Positions 1 through 47,789 of a stretch of 64,000 bases of DNA are shown here, one piece after another. The notes beneath the pieces are model-generated. The model did no database searches. It saw only the letters and a list, made by a program, of their open reading frames with translations, and was not told the origin of the DNA. A program made the translations under genes and the position numbers. The DNA comes from Gadus chalcogrammus (lineage: Eukaryota > Chordata > Actinopteri > Gadiformes > Gadidae), in the NCBI RefSeq assembly GCF_026213295.1, contig NC_079413.1:18961190-19025189 (forward strand), in the 5' to 3' direction. The stretch's first letter is position 1. Each line of letters starts with the position of its first letter.

Positions 1-16418
<16,418 letters not shown>

Positions 16419-17830
16419 GGCGGCGCCACAACAGCCTATGGTGGTCTCCGGCAGAACTGCATGACGAATACACACCAACGATTTATAGCAAAACACAACT
16501 GACTGTACAGAAGGATGGGGGGTGTACTGTACGATCCACAGGAAGGGAATTTGGCTGTTCAGTCGCACTCTCCACAATGATAGGAGTGACAATCTATGCA
16601 CATTTTTTAACTCTTGCGCTTGCAAAACAAACGGTAAAAACACACCAATATGCAGACAATCGACCATGCTGAGACGTATTCTTAATACACCCTACGCGCT
16701 TTTTTGGGAGGGCCAAATATCATAATTACTTGTTCCCTGAAGCTTAAAAAAAATTAACGAAAAGAAAAAAAATATTTTTATATGGAAACGTATTCAAGGC
16801 CTTGGTTTAATATCTATTTTTTTAATCGAGGAAAGAAGAAAAGAAAACACAAATAACTCCTTAATCAGGAGGATTACTGGAAGGGGACAAAAGGTGTGTG
16901 GGCGTCCAGATCTGGACCAGATGGAGCCGGCTTGAAACGGTTCTGGGTGGTGACGGTGAGCGATCTGTGCTCCTTAATGCTTTAGCTCTCGCGCCTCGCT
17001 TGTACAAGAGGCTGCTCGCTCATTATTGATTATTATGTATTGATTTAGTGGACGTATTAATTCAGTCCGTACTTTACGCCAGACCCTGCTCCAAGAATGC
17101 ATCAGTCGGCCAACCGCCGCGGTGAGGGCAGTTTGAACCGGTTTAGGACTCATCCCCGATGATGCGGCTTCGCAGATACTTTCTATTTTTACAACCGGTC
17201 GCGCTCCAGCCGGGGCCTCGCCACAGCCTCGTATCCATGTGCCTAAAGTAGACCCGACTATAGCGCTCTCCTCAACACTTAAAGCCTTACCTGTACGTCA
17301 GACCCACCATATCTATGTATTTTAACCCTGCGTGGTTTAACGTTTGTCTTCGTCTACGACCAGTATGGGGGAGGGGTGGGGGGCTGTATTAGTGTATGGG
17401 AGGAAGGAGGTTGTGGGGTTCAATGCCGACAGATTAGGGCCCCTCTTGCGGGGGTGTCTGGTGCCCCCTCCTGACTCTGATTGGTCTGAGGAGCCAGGCG
17501 AGGGAGGGGGTGGTCAGGTGGGGGTCCTGGGATGGTGACATATCATTAGGGGTGGTTTTATATGAAGGTGTAGTGATGACATTAAGGCTCCTCTCGTTGT
17601 GCTCAGGGAGGGGGGGGGGCACACTGCTGGTTGGGTCGGAGGACTTAAAGGTGTTCCAAAATTATCTCGATTCAAAGTCTTTCTTCCACACTTATACAGG
17701 GAAAAAAACCAAATGAAGAAAAAAAAAGTACTTTTTTTTGATTGTTCAACGTATGTCTGCACCTCTGGAAGTAAAAAAATCTTTACAGATTACTTGTTAA
17801 TTGATATTGCAATAAAGAGGCTTCTAAACT
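16419..17830 (+). other. myh9: Myosin 3'UTR with poly(A) signal
   Basis: Follows the TGA at 16416-16418. There is no splice-supported coding sequence. The best poly(A) signal is AATAAA at 17811-17816, giving a UTR of about 1.4 kb, typical for this gene family. Confidence 0.7.
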
Positions 17831-17834
17831 GCTA

Positions 17835-19192
17835 TACGATTGCTTGGGTTCTTTTGTTGAATACAACGGGTCTTATTAATTTTCTGTTAATAGAATTCTG
17901 CTCCGACTTTGTTTTTGAAGTGTCCTTACGTGGCCGCCAGGGGGCAGCCGTGGTCCCTTGTTTTCTCCTATAGAGCGCATGGTTTAACTAGTGGGAACCG
18001 GATTTTCATCAGCAACCCCAAGGAGTGATCAACAAGAGTCAAATGTGGGGATGTTCATTATCATATTATTTTGGGTCTTGCCTCCGGACCGGCGGGCCTG
18101 TGTTAGGGACAGTCACAAAATAAACCGTTGAATATGATTATGAAAGTTAAAAGAAATTTCATGTCTTATCAAATCAAAACCGTTACAATATTGTAGGCTA
18201 TACTCCAGAGAAAACAATTATTTAGTCATGTATTACTAGAAAGCTGTAAAGGACGAGTTACAAGGTTCAAAGATGAATGTCATTTATTTTAAATAATTTG
18301 GTAACGCAAACATTTTATTTGGGGACGTAGGAATCAGATTTGACAAACTATAATATATTCTAGGGTCATATGTGATATATTCAGAGTGAACCACAGCAAA
18401 TAAATGAACCAACGCCAGTATGTTATTGCAAAGCCCGTGTCCAGTTGGTCGATGGGAGGGGCGTTGGTCGATGGGCGGGGCGTAGAGACACCAGTGGGTC
18501 CAAGGGTCCGAGCGTACAGGAACAGTCCGGATCAATGATTGGTCGGTAGCTGAGAGAGATACCGCCCACTGTAAGGCTCGGATCGGCGATCGGCTGGAAC
18601 CTCAGACAGGTCCCGCCCTCTATACGTTCAAACCCTTGGATCTGAACCTTGAGGCTGTGGAACAGGAACCGGCTGGTTTTGGAGAGTGTTTTGTGGGGTC
18701 TTCATGGCAATTGTTAGGAACTATCCGGACTGAGTTATTCAGACGGAATCTCCCAGCCATCACAACTCGTCTTACTGGAACCTGTTCCTGTTTGAAGTTT
18801 CAGACTTCTGAGAGTCGGGGTAAGTTTGATACATGGGTCGTGACGTCACACAGGGAATGCCCTGTCTGGGTTTGTGTAGAACGGACAGAAGGCAGCCCTC
18901 CAGATGATGAGCAGGAGGAGCCTGGTCTCACGGGGTCTGCGTGTCCTAATTAACTTTACTTGATTGGAGAGTTGACGTCGGTCAGGCGAACGGGGATCCG
19001 ATCATTCCTTCAGAGGATTCACAGTGTGTGGAACCGCAGAGGGACAACGTCTGCTACATGCTGGTCAGTGTGGTGTTAATTACTCTTTTATGGTGGTTTT
19101 CATTTCAAAGACTGCTGGAAGTTTTTATTTTTAACGTTGTGGACGGAAAGTGGAAGCGGACCAAGGTGTTGCTGAGTTTCCTCTGAGGAATC
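17835..19192. other. Intergenic region and presumed slc25a38 promoter/5'UTR
   Basis: No convincing exon was seen. There is a local repeat at 18446-18482 (GTTGGTCGATGGG twice, with GGGGCG). The last 60-100 bp before 19193 are presumably the slc25a38 5'UTR; no TATA box was identified. Confidence 0.4.
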
Positions 19193-22540
<3,348 letters not shown>

Positions 22541-23604
22541 GGACCATGGGGGAAGGGGGGCTGACGGACCGAGAGAGGGAGGGGACCGGTCGAGAGAGGA
22601 CTGGATGAATGGCGACAGAGAGAGAGAGAGAGAGAGGACTGGTCGAGAGAGGACTGGTCGAGAGAGGACTAGATCACCGGAGACGGGGAGAAAGGATCAA
22701 TGGTCGAAAGGACTAAATTAATGGAGACGGAGAGAGAGAGATTCTCCGAGAGATCCATCCAGGGCGGGGGGGGGGGGTCCGTACACACACACTCCGTCTG
22801 CATCAGCGTCTGAGGAACACTGGACGTTGGTGAAGGAACGAATGTTGACCAGAGGAGCAAAGAAGACGGACAATAGTAGCCCTTAATGGCTGACATGCTA
22901 CTATACGCTAAGCTAAGCTAAGCTACGCTCAACCAGACAGACGCTACACTGGGGTCAGACTCTGTGCTCATTTGAAGCTGTAGATTTAATAGTGCTGCTA
23001 TACTGCTGAAAATTCAGCTTTTTTTTTAATGAATGTGTGGTTATTTTTAACAGATTGTTACAGAGTTAATATTTTTTTAATGCTTTTAAATTCTCTAACA
23101 TAATGCAGCTTCTTACAGAACAAGCTGGTCTTTGTTTTGTTTTTGCTGTATTTAATTAGAATACTAACCTTTGGACCATGTTTTCCTTATTTGTGTAATG
23201 TTTATCTGGATAATAAATATGGATTCATATGCAATTTCTGTCCAATAACGATCTTTTACATTATCTAAATAAACAAACATTAATATCGACCACTTTATTC
23301 CTCTGTTTGTGATTAAAACGTTGATGGGTGGGATTCTCCTTGCATAGGAATCCATTTTCTCAAGTCTTAGTTTTCATTTTATGATTCAATAAAACCTTTT
23401 GGCTGGGCTGCTGAACTCTTCCACTCATTAACGGCTCCGTTGAAATAATCATTAAGTGACTGAGCTCTGGTCACAGTGACATTGATACGAGACGATCTGA
23501 GATATGCACTCTGTAAGCATCTCTCGTTAAGGAGGAGTAACACTACATCAGCGTTTAAACTTAGACTGATTACTATTCATGTTTAAACGTGGTGTACTGG
23601 TGTT

Positions 23605-23668
<64 letters not shown>

Positions 23669-24594
23669 GTAATATTTCCCAGATTTTGAGCCAGGGCCAA
23701 ACACGAATAGGCCAGTGACAGTAACCAAGTCAGTATGTGTCTAAGGTAAGTCTTTACCTAACCACTACTCACACGACTACCCCGAGGTTACTGCCTTCCT
23801 GGGGTTATCAGGAGACGACAGGGTGATAAGAAGAGCATGAGGTGGAACACCCCCCAACGCATGGGAGAGAGAGAAAAGAGGACCGAGATATTCTGATACT
23901 CCTCTCTGACGTGTCAGAATCGCACATGAAACGCCTAGATTAAAACGGGCAGTTTATTCAATTTATGTAATATAATATGTGTTTCCACTTTCCAGCTATA
24001 CAGCAATCCAGCACCTGATAGTTTATCCAAAATGTATGCCTGCTCTAATTTTGGATTTGCTTACCAATGGATAAACAATTGTTTATTAGGTGTAATATAG
24101 GGTATTGTTGCCCTGTTTATCAAATACTTTTATATCGGCTCTTTCACTGAGCCTGATTGTAAGATGGAACTATAACGAAAGGTTTGTGAACTAACAGCCC
24201 CGAATTTCATCGACCTTGTATCTACCCTAGGTTTAGCAGAACACCACGATGTGTATGAATTTAGACCTCACCACAATAAGTTATTTCTAAAACTAGCGAG
24301 AGATAGATTTGTTAAAAAAACACCAAACATTTCTCAACTGTGTACATATTACCATAAACTCTCCTTGAACATGCTATCTTAAGCAAATAACGTTGCCCCA
24401 CATGCCCCTGTTTGACCAACGTGTCTCAGCACCGTCTTAATATGGGCTTTCCATCCCAGTGTCTTAATATGGGCTTTCTATCCCAGTGTCTTAATATGGG
24501 AAACCCGTTTGACTCCGTCACATGAGTGTCGGTGTGCAACAACGCCGCCACCTGGTGGTCAAAGCTACAAACTACCTCCAGTGGCCCAGGGAAG
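22541..24594. other. slc25a38 3'UTR and intergenic spacer
   Basis: After the TGA the sequence has AGAGAG tracts, an AAGCTAAGCTAAGCTA repeat at 22910-22928, and AATAAA candidates at 23212-23217 and 23388-23393. A (GT)n array lies at 23607-23670. Three ~29-bp copies of GTCTTAATATGGGCTTTC occupy about 24433-24500. No coding exon was seen. Confidence 0.6.
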
Positions 24595-24702
24595 AAAGCC
24601 ATCCAATCAGAGGCGGAGAATCCGAGTACAAATACGACGTCACGTCCGCCCAGGACCCTCTTTTCTCCGTGTAGTCAGACTTCTATACGGCGTTGTTTCG
24701 TG
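24595..24702 (+). promoter_or_regulatory. rpsa: rpsa promoter and non-coding first exon (5'TOP)
   Basis: CCAAT at 24603-24607, an AT-rich TACAAATA at about 24627, and a CRE-like CGACGTCA at 24635-24642 precede the pyrimidine tract CCCTCTTTTCTCC near 24656. Such a tract is expected at the transcription start of ribosomal-protein mRNAs (TOP motif). The exon ends TTTCGTG before GTGAGT at 24703; exon 2 begins at 25200. Confidence 0.7.
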
Positions 24703-25238
24703 GTGAGTTGGAATTATTCATTATAAATGATCGTGATGGACCGACTATGGTTGGAAAATTATCATTAAAGACACCCCGTGCGTTATGTACACAATTATGT
24801 TGCATGTAGCCCAGTTTCAGATCATAATTACGTGTTTACCGCCCTTAACTTCATCTGCTAACCCGGGCAGCTAAGCGCTAGCCACAGACACGCGTTGACT
24901 GGTCCTAATGTTGCAACCGAGAATGTGGTCCGACAATTATGAATCAGTACTCATTTAAATGAGTAGAAATAAATTATAATTTTCAGAAGCCGTGTTACAA
25001 TACATTCAAGTAATGGTTTTATAAATGTCAAACTGGTTGTTTTGGTGGTTTTCTAAAATGCCACTTTTGTTTCACCTATATTTTATTTCAAAACACTCCG
25101 CCTACTTCTGATGTCTAAGAGGAATATGATTTGATATCGTCATTAATGTCAATCCAATCCTGTCTGTGTACTAACCGTTTTGTTTCTGTGTTTTTTCAGT
25201 TTTCCCATATAAATCGTAACCCAGGGAAAGCGGTCACG

Positions 25239-28669
<3,431 letters not shown>

Positions 28670-28691
28670 AGTGATGATGTCACATGGCACA

Positions 28692-28697
28692 AATAAA
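28692..28697 (+). terminator. rpsa: rpsa poly(A) signal
   Basis: AATAAA 23 nt after the stop codon, giving the very short 3'UTR usual for ribosomal-protein genes. Confidence 0.85.
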
Positions 28698-28719
28698 AAC
28701 TGAGGGTTTTTGTACCAAC

Positions 28720-30309
28720 CTGCACTGACTGTTTGTTGTGATTATTACTTGCCTATTTAATAGAGCCAGCAGGGACTTTGCTATTTGACTAAAACAAATT
28801 ATATTTGGTTATTGAGGATGGAATCAACATTTTAGAATTCAATATGCAAAACGGGAAAGAACAAAGGGTACATTAAATTCACGTTATTTCTACAAGTTGC
28901 GGTTTAATAACTAGTGTAGCTACTTGGACCGGTTGGGTTTTCTGAAAGCTTTAAAGTCACTAGCTTGCTAACAACACCAATGAGTGTATAGTAAACCAAC
29001 ATGTTCCCTGGAGATCAGATGTAGAACTACTTAATTAACCTCCGGAAAGGTAACTTGCATCTCAATTAAATCTGAACAACTTGTAACTCCGGTTTACTGG
29101 TTTCACCAACGTTGGAGCAGAGTGGTTCCACACCGTGAAATCGGCTAGTGAAAAAAGTTAACCCTTTGAAGTTGACCTGAAAACTGCTGCGGTATTGTGG
29201 GTAAAAAAAATCGTTTGAAAATATATTTAGGTTCTGAAATACTGAATGAAGGGCTACGTTACAGTATTGGGAGGGTCTGCAGGTGCTCTAGATGTTCCAA
29301 GCATTGTGTTTACATGGAGGCATACTGGTGTAGCCTATGGCTGTTCAGCCTGTAGCGGGCAGCAGATCCACATTTTTAAGCTAGTTTGTTGAATTTGGTA
29401 ATTTGACCGTAAAAAAATGAATTTTGTATTGAACAAAATAGATGGAGAAACAAATGAATATAGATGCCTAGATGTCTAATATTTTCCTGTCCTTGTCATG
29501 GGCGTAACTCGAGGCAGGTGGACCACTGGACACAATTCTAATTCAATTTATATAGAAACCATTTAGACCTCCCATGGCATAAACAAATACATTAAGCATG
29601 GAGCCCAGATGACTTTAAAAGCAGAGGCTATTCTTTATCATAACTCCTTATAGCACCCCTGTCCTGAGATCAGCAGGGGCTTCCTCCTGGGGGAGGGGAT
29701 GGATTAAGGGTGTGATCGGCATGAAAATGGCCTGGGTCTGCTGCGTCTGATCCAGACCCCCGAGACCCCCCACCAGACCCAGACATGGAGCTAGACCCAG
29801 TTCCCTGAGACTCAGCAGACCTAGATTCCCCAGAGCTAGACCCCCAAGAACCAAACCCGCCTAGACCCAGACCCAAACCTCCAGCTGATTCAACAGACAG
29901 ACCTCTCAGTAGGTGAAGCAGGATATCTCGTTCCGGCCTTCTGTCATAAAGGGTCAGGTGTAACCCTGACTCTGTGTGTTTGTAGGCCTACAGGAGGAGT
30001 TGTGTTATAAAAGTGATAAGATGTTCCTGGTGTGTTACTGCTTGGCTAAAGAGCATGGAGGAGTACTCACTAGAGAGGAGTAGTGACTATCAAGTATTTT
30101 CTGTATCTCTTTTTGCTGTCATTATTTTCGTGTTTAAAGCATTGCTGTTAATTTGTAGAACTCTGTAAAAGCAACTTCAAATAAAATTGATTATAGAATT
30201 ATTTATAGTTTTTTATATTTTCTACATTGAACTTTATCACTGACGTGTCAAAAATATATTAATATACACATAGAGTAGCATGTATATCTTTAGCGATTTT
30301 TTTTTTTTA
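28720..30309. other. Intergenic region between rpsa and ubn2
   Basis: Mostly AT-rich and without recognisable exons on the plus strand. AATAAA at about 30180 (+) is an isolated poly(A)-like motif. A minus-strand open frame is listed separately (29670-29985). Confidence 0.5.
29670..29985 (-). other. Unrecognised minus-strand open frame, possible peptide exon
   Basis: On the minus strand an acceptor-like CTCCTCCTGTAG at about 29986-29997 is followed by a frame of about 105 codons to a stop. It begins AYKHTESG, contains the amphipathic DRRPERDILLHLLRG, then a Gly/Ser/Glu-rich stretch, and ends PPPGGSPC. An in-frame ATG 22 codons upstream (about 30053) is separated from it by the TAG that forms the acceptor. 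No family was recognised. It may be a secreted or peptide-precursor exon, or chance; G/S content from a simple TCTGGG-like repeat argues for caution. Confidence 0.2.
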
Positions 30310-30887
30310 AATGAGCGTTCTCATGGCTCTGGGCGCGTTCACGTGGTTCTGGGCGCGTTCTCGCGGTTCTGGGCGCGCTCCCGTCCCGTCAAAACATCCC
30401 GCGTGAGGAGAACAATCGGCTGCTCCACATTCGCGCTTGTCTGTGGAGTAGGCGTGTCTTGGGGGCGTTCCGGCTCCGCGATTGGTTGAACCCCGTTCTC
30501 TTTCTCCTCAGTTTCCGCTTTCTTTCCCTAAGCCCCGCCCCCTCCCTGAATAATGATAATAACGATCAAGATGGCTCCTACGGATGCCTCCTTGCGGTAG
30601 CCTGCCCATCATTCCATGGATCCACATCCTAAACTACAATTTTCCCACTATTTCACCACTTGTGTATCCTGGAGGAGGAACCCGGGGGGCTCCTGCATGG
30701 ATTGATACCACCGAGGACGTGATAAAAGTCAGTGAAACATACTCTGAGGAACACAGAGCTAGCCCCGGGAGCTAGCTGCTAGCCGCTAGCCGCTAGCTGT
30801 AGTTGTCCACCATCTCCGGTTCTCCTGCCGAGACACTTGAACCCGAGCCTCGTCGTGTCCGGGGCGGACAGAACACGGTTGTTCCCG
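30310..30887 (+). promoter_or_regulatory. ubn2: ubn2 promoter and 5'UTR
   Basis: Three ~24-bp copies of GTTCTGGGCGCGTTC at about 30316-30380, and a GC-rich region with AGCCCCGCCCCCTCC (30531-30545). The YY1-like CAAGATGGCTCC at 30568-30579 often marks a start site. The rest to 30887 is probably 5'UTR. No in-frame ATG lies in the last 50 nt before the chosen start. Confidence 0.5.
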
Positions 30888-44458
<13,571 letters not shown>

Positions 44459-45095
44459 TACAGCACCTAGCCAGACACCTGTCCGGCGGGAACCAATCGG
44501 AATCGAGTGTGGCTTTGAGTGACGGTCAACAGAACCACTCAGAAGGACTAGAGCTGAAGCACTGGGGATGAAGAACACGCCTCATCATGCAAGGATTGGC
44601 TCAGTGACACAAACAAGCAGTACAGGACTTTTTTTTTAAACCATTTGATAACTTTTGATACTATTATTCATAGAATTGATAAATGGAAATGACTAAATTT
44701 GTCAATGTTTACAAGATAGACCTATATCACTGTGGAAAGGTGTGTGTCTGTGTGCGTCTGTGTGTGAGAGCGAGCTCAGGGGTGGGAATGTGTTGCGCTG
44801 AATGTGTATTTCTCCTGGTAATGGTCAGTGTGTCCATTTGGTGCTTCTTTTTATGATAATGTAATTAATACTTCAAATCCTGTAAAGAAATGTAAACTAA
44901 ATGCAAGATGTTCCGTTTGGGCTTTTTCTAAACAACCTTGATTTCTCTTGTAAAGAAATGAAACGACCTTCCAATTAAACAATGCCTTATAATCATGAAG
45001 TATAAGAATCTGTCGTCTCACCGCTGCGTTAGCGGCTGTCCAAATCTAAGCTAACTACATATACCGTTAAAATAAATTATGAACTAGTTTGAAAA
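44459..45095 (+). other. ubn2: ubn2 3'UTR
   Basis: Non-coding sequence after the TGA. Poly(A)-signal candidates are AATTAAA at about 44976 and AATAAA at 45071-45076. It meets the trir transcript end coming from the other strand. Confidence 0.65.
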
Positions 45096-45099
45096 GACT

Positions 45100-45547
45100 T
45101 TTATTTATAACATTGGCTTGAGACGTGTCAGCAGGCCTCAGAAGGTTTGAGTCTCTGATGTGAAATACAGCACTGACCGCGACGGTCAGACCCCGATCAA
45201 CCAGGACCGCGGGGGGCGAACAGGCAACACGGGGATATCTCGTCAAAACTTCACACGGCCACCAGCGAGTCAAATCAACCACCATACGACTCAGAAGCTA
45301 CAAATATGAAAATATTGCAATCGCTCACGTATGCAAGTATGTTTTTAAAAAATGAAAACATCCGATTTAGCACACAAGCATGAACCCTTACGATACAAAA
45401 AAGCGGCGGAAATGAAACTGGTTTCTACTCGTGTTTATGAATTGTGATTCTGGCAGGGTCAAAATGGTCCAGATGTACTAGGAAACCCCCAGCAGCTCCA
45501 GGGTTCCTCCCAGAACAGAAAGTCGCTTGAGGGGAGAGGCCTGCCGG
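45100..45547 (-). other. trir: trir 3'UTR
   Basis: Minus-strand AATAAA (TTTATT at 45100-45105) gives a 3'UTR of about 450 nt. Confidence 0.6.
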
Positions 45548-46491
45548 TTATTTGACCAGCGGTCTGGTTTTATCATCATCGCCGCACTGGTGCGACTTGT
45601 ACATCTTTACCTCGGCCATGTACTTGGCCCAGGCGTCGCTCTTACCCGGCTCGGCCTGCGGAGAACGGAGAGAACAGGCGGTTAAAACAACACAACGGCA
45701 GACAAACACTAGACGGATCAGGGAAGAGAGACTGATGTACTTACAACCGAGTCCGGTTTCAGTTTCTTCGCAACCATGCCGGTCTTTAGGAACACGCCGC
45801 CTCGCCGCTTCCCCACCTGGGAGGAGATACAAGACTGACACCGTTACAGGAGCCCAGACACCGGGGTGAGGAGAAATGAGACTGACACCCTTACATCTGG
45901 GTGAGGAGAGACAAGACTGACGCCCTTCCAGGAGCCCTGGCAGCCAGGTGGGCAGTGGAGGAGAGCCAACAGTAGGGCTCCTGTCGCACGATGACCAGCG
46001 AATGAACCGTAAGCCATGTGTCAATATGTGTGTCATATTAGTGTCAATGGTCCAATGAACCAAGGCCTGTACTATATCAGCGTTAATAACGTGTTCTATT
46101 TTAATTCTGATCATATTAATGATCATGATCACGAACCACTAACGTCACTTTGATCTCATCTCACTACTGCCAAAGCCCTTACAAAGCTGGTCGCGGAGGG
46201 GGGCTTCTTGTCCACAGCTGACTGTTCTTGGGGGTCTGTCGCGGGTCCTTCCCCGCTCGCCTGCCCATCCTCTTCTTTCCTCCTCTTCTCTTCCTCCATT
46301 TTCTTCTTGAACATCGCCATGAAGCTGCCGTCGTTTGCGAACGCGTTGGCCGCCCCGGCCGTGCCGGGCGCCCCGGGCCCCACGCCGGGCCTGGCGCCGC
46401 CCAGCGCCGGGCTGGACGGCGAGGCCGGGCTGCTGCTGTTGGAGTCGCTGCTGCTCAGGTGGGCTCTGTGGTGAACCCTTCTGGAGTCCAT
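45548..46491 (-). CDS. trir: Telomerase RNA component interacting RNase (TRIR/C19orf43-like)
   Basis: A small nuclear protein; the human homologue was reported as an exoribonuclease interacting with telomerase RNA. Exons, in transcript order: 46491-46183, 45816-45745, 45655-45548; 162 residues (human about 176). The start MDSRRVHHRAHLSSSDS is Ser-rich. The conserved blocks follow: FANDGSFMAMFKKKMEEEK, then TSFVGKRRGGVFLKTGMVAKK across the first junction, and the highly conserved end SDAWAKYMAEVKMYKSHQC then GDDDKTRPLVK. The frame stays open upstream of 46491, but the next ATG (46749) has no family support. Neighbour of hook2 on the same strand, as in mammals. Confidence 0.93.
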
Positions 46492-46959
46492 CCTTTCCGT
46501 TTGGGTCTCGACTCGATGAAGTGATGAACTGTAGATCCAGGGGGTCTCTAGGTCCAGGTAGTCCGGGGCGATCCGGGGGGTCCCGGGGTTTGGAGGAATG
46601 CGGTCTGGGAGAGGCCGTTCACAACATGTTGCAGGCGGACTGACCTCGGTCGGGAAATTAAGAAGCCCTCTGGTCCTATGATGGTTTAAAAGTATAATTA
46701 GTAGACAGCATGGGAGGATAATAAGACGTTTCAGATCGAAGAGGATCACAGAAACAAGACGCTAGCGCGGTGGGCTAATGCCTTGTTTACCTTGGCCTTT
46801 GTAGGGCAAATGTACCCGAATAATGTCCAGATGAAGAGTAAAGAGCCAGGGGGATTAGATCCGATCGCTCGATGTCACTTTACTGCCCTCAGGAACCGCA
46901 CAGCAGACGAGATACTCCAGAGATAATACGAGTTATGTTTAAAAATGAGCTCCTCGTTA

Positions 46960-47245
46960 CTCGCTGGCGGCCATCTTGGCTCTTACGGCTGACGTCACGG
47001 CGTTGTGTCCAGGGAGGAGTCATGGCGCGACGGCGTCCAACGCCCCCTGCTGGGGGGTGGTGAGGAATCACGTCAAGGCGTGGTGTCCGCCCACCCCCCC
47101 CCCCTCCCTACAATGGGCGGGGAGGAATCATGACGTCGCGAAGTGCCCCCTAGTGGGCGGGGAGGAGTCATGACGTCACGGCGTGGTGTCCGCCCCCCCC
47201 GCTGGGTCGGGAGGAATCATGACGTCACGACGTGGTGTCCGGCGC
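46960..47245 (-). promoter_or_regulatory. trir: trir upstream region: YY1-like site and tandem CRE repeats
   Basis: GCGGCCATCTTGGC at 46967-46980 (minus strand: CAAGATGGCC, YY1-like) probably lies near the start site. Behind it TGACGTCA occurs at 46990-46997, 47171-47178 and 47220-47227, with variants at about 47072 and 47131. Most sit in ~50-60-bp repeats of GAGGAATCATGACGTCACGG plus CGTGGTGTCCGCCC. Confidence 0.6.
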
Positions 47246-47789
47246 CGTGGTTGAACAACCAAATGAAGCAGGAGTTGACCCCTGGTCTCCAGCATTTTAA
47301 TCAGCAGATCTTACCACTTACTCACAATCTTAACCTTGTCGGAAACTACATTCTAATTTGAAGACCTCCGTTTATTCCTCTTTGGTGAAACGTTTGGCGT
47401 TAAGTGGTCATTTTCCAATTTGAGAAACGGTTTTGCCGGCGACAGCCAGTTCGTAACATTCATAATACTGCAAATGCAAGGCTTTCATCAGTGGGCCTTG
47501 GCTCAAACACCACTGAGTTACCTCATTGGCAACAGATACATTAACTTACAAGACAAACTTCATGAATTGTGAATTTAAATAAACACATTTTTAAGTTAAC
47601 CAAACAACTATCCTTAGCGGTACTCAACCTGTGTCTCTGTGGCGGTCAACCAACAGCTTCCCTCCCCCTGGCAACACTACAGCATGAATGATCTGGTCTG
47701 AGTTATAGTTCACATTAAATTAATGTGATTATTTTATAAAGTAAAGAGCAGTCCTGTTTAAGGTACATGAAATAACACACGACAAAGCT
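47246..47789. other. Intergenic spacer
   Basis: No coding exon, RNA gene or bounded repeat was seen between the trir upstream repeats and the hook2 poly(A) site. Confidence 0.5.

Noticed and set aside
30837..30887. Upstream extension of the ubn2 frame
   Set aside because: It lacks an ATG (starts TTG); MAEPRK at 30888 matches the family start.
46492..46749. N-terminal extension of trir from an upstream ATG
   Set aside because: No similarity to the family; the local sequence looks like 5'UTR and MDSRRVHHRAH is a sensible start.
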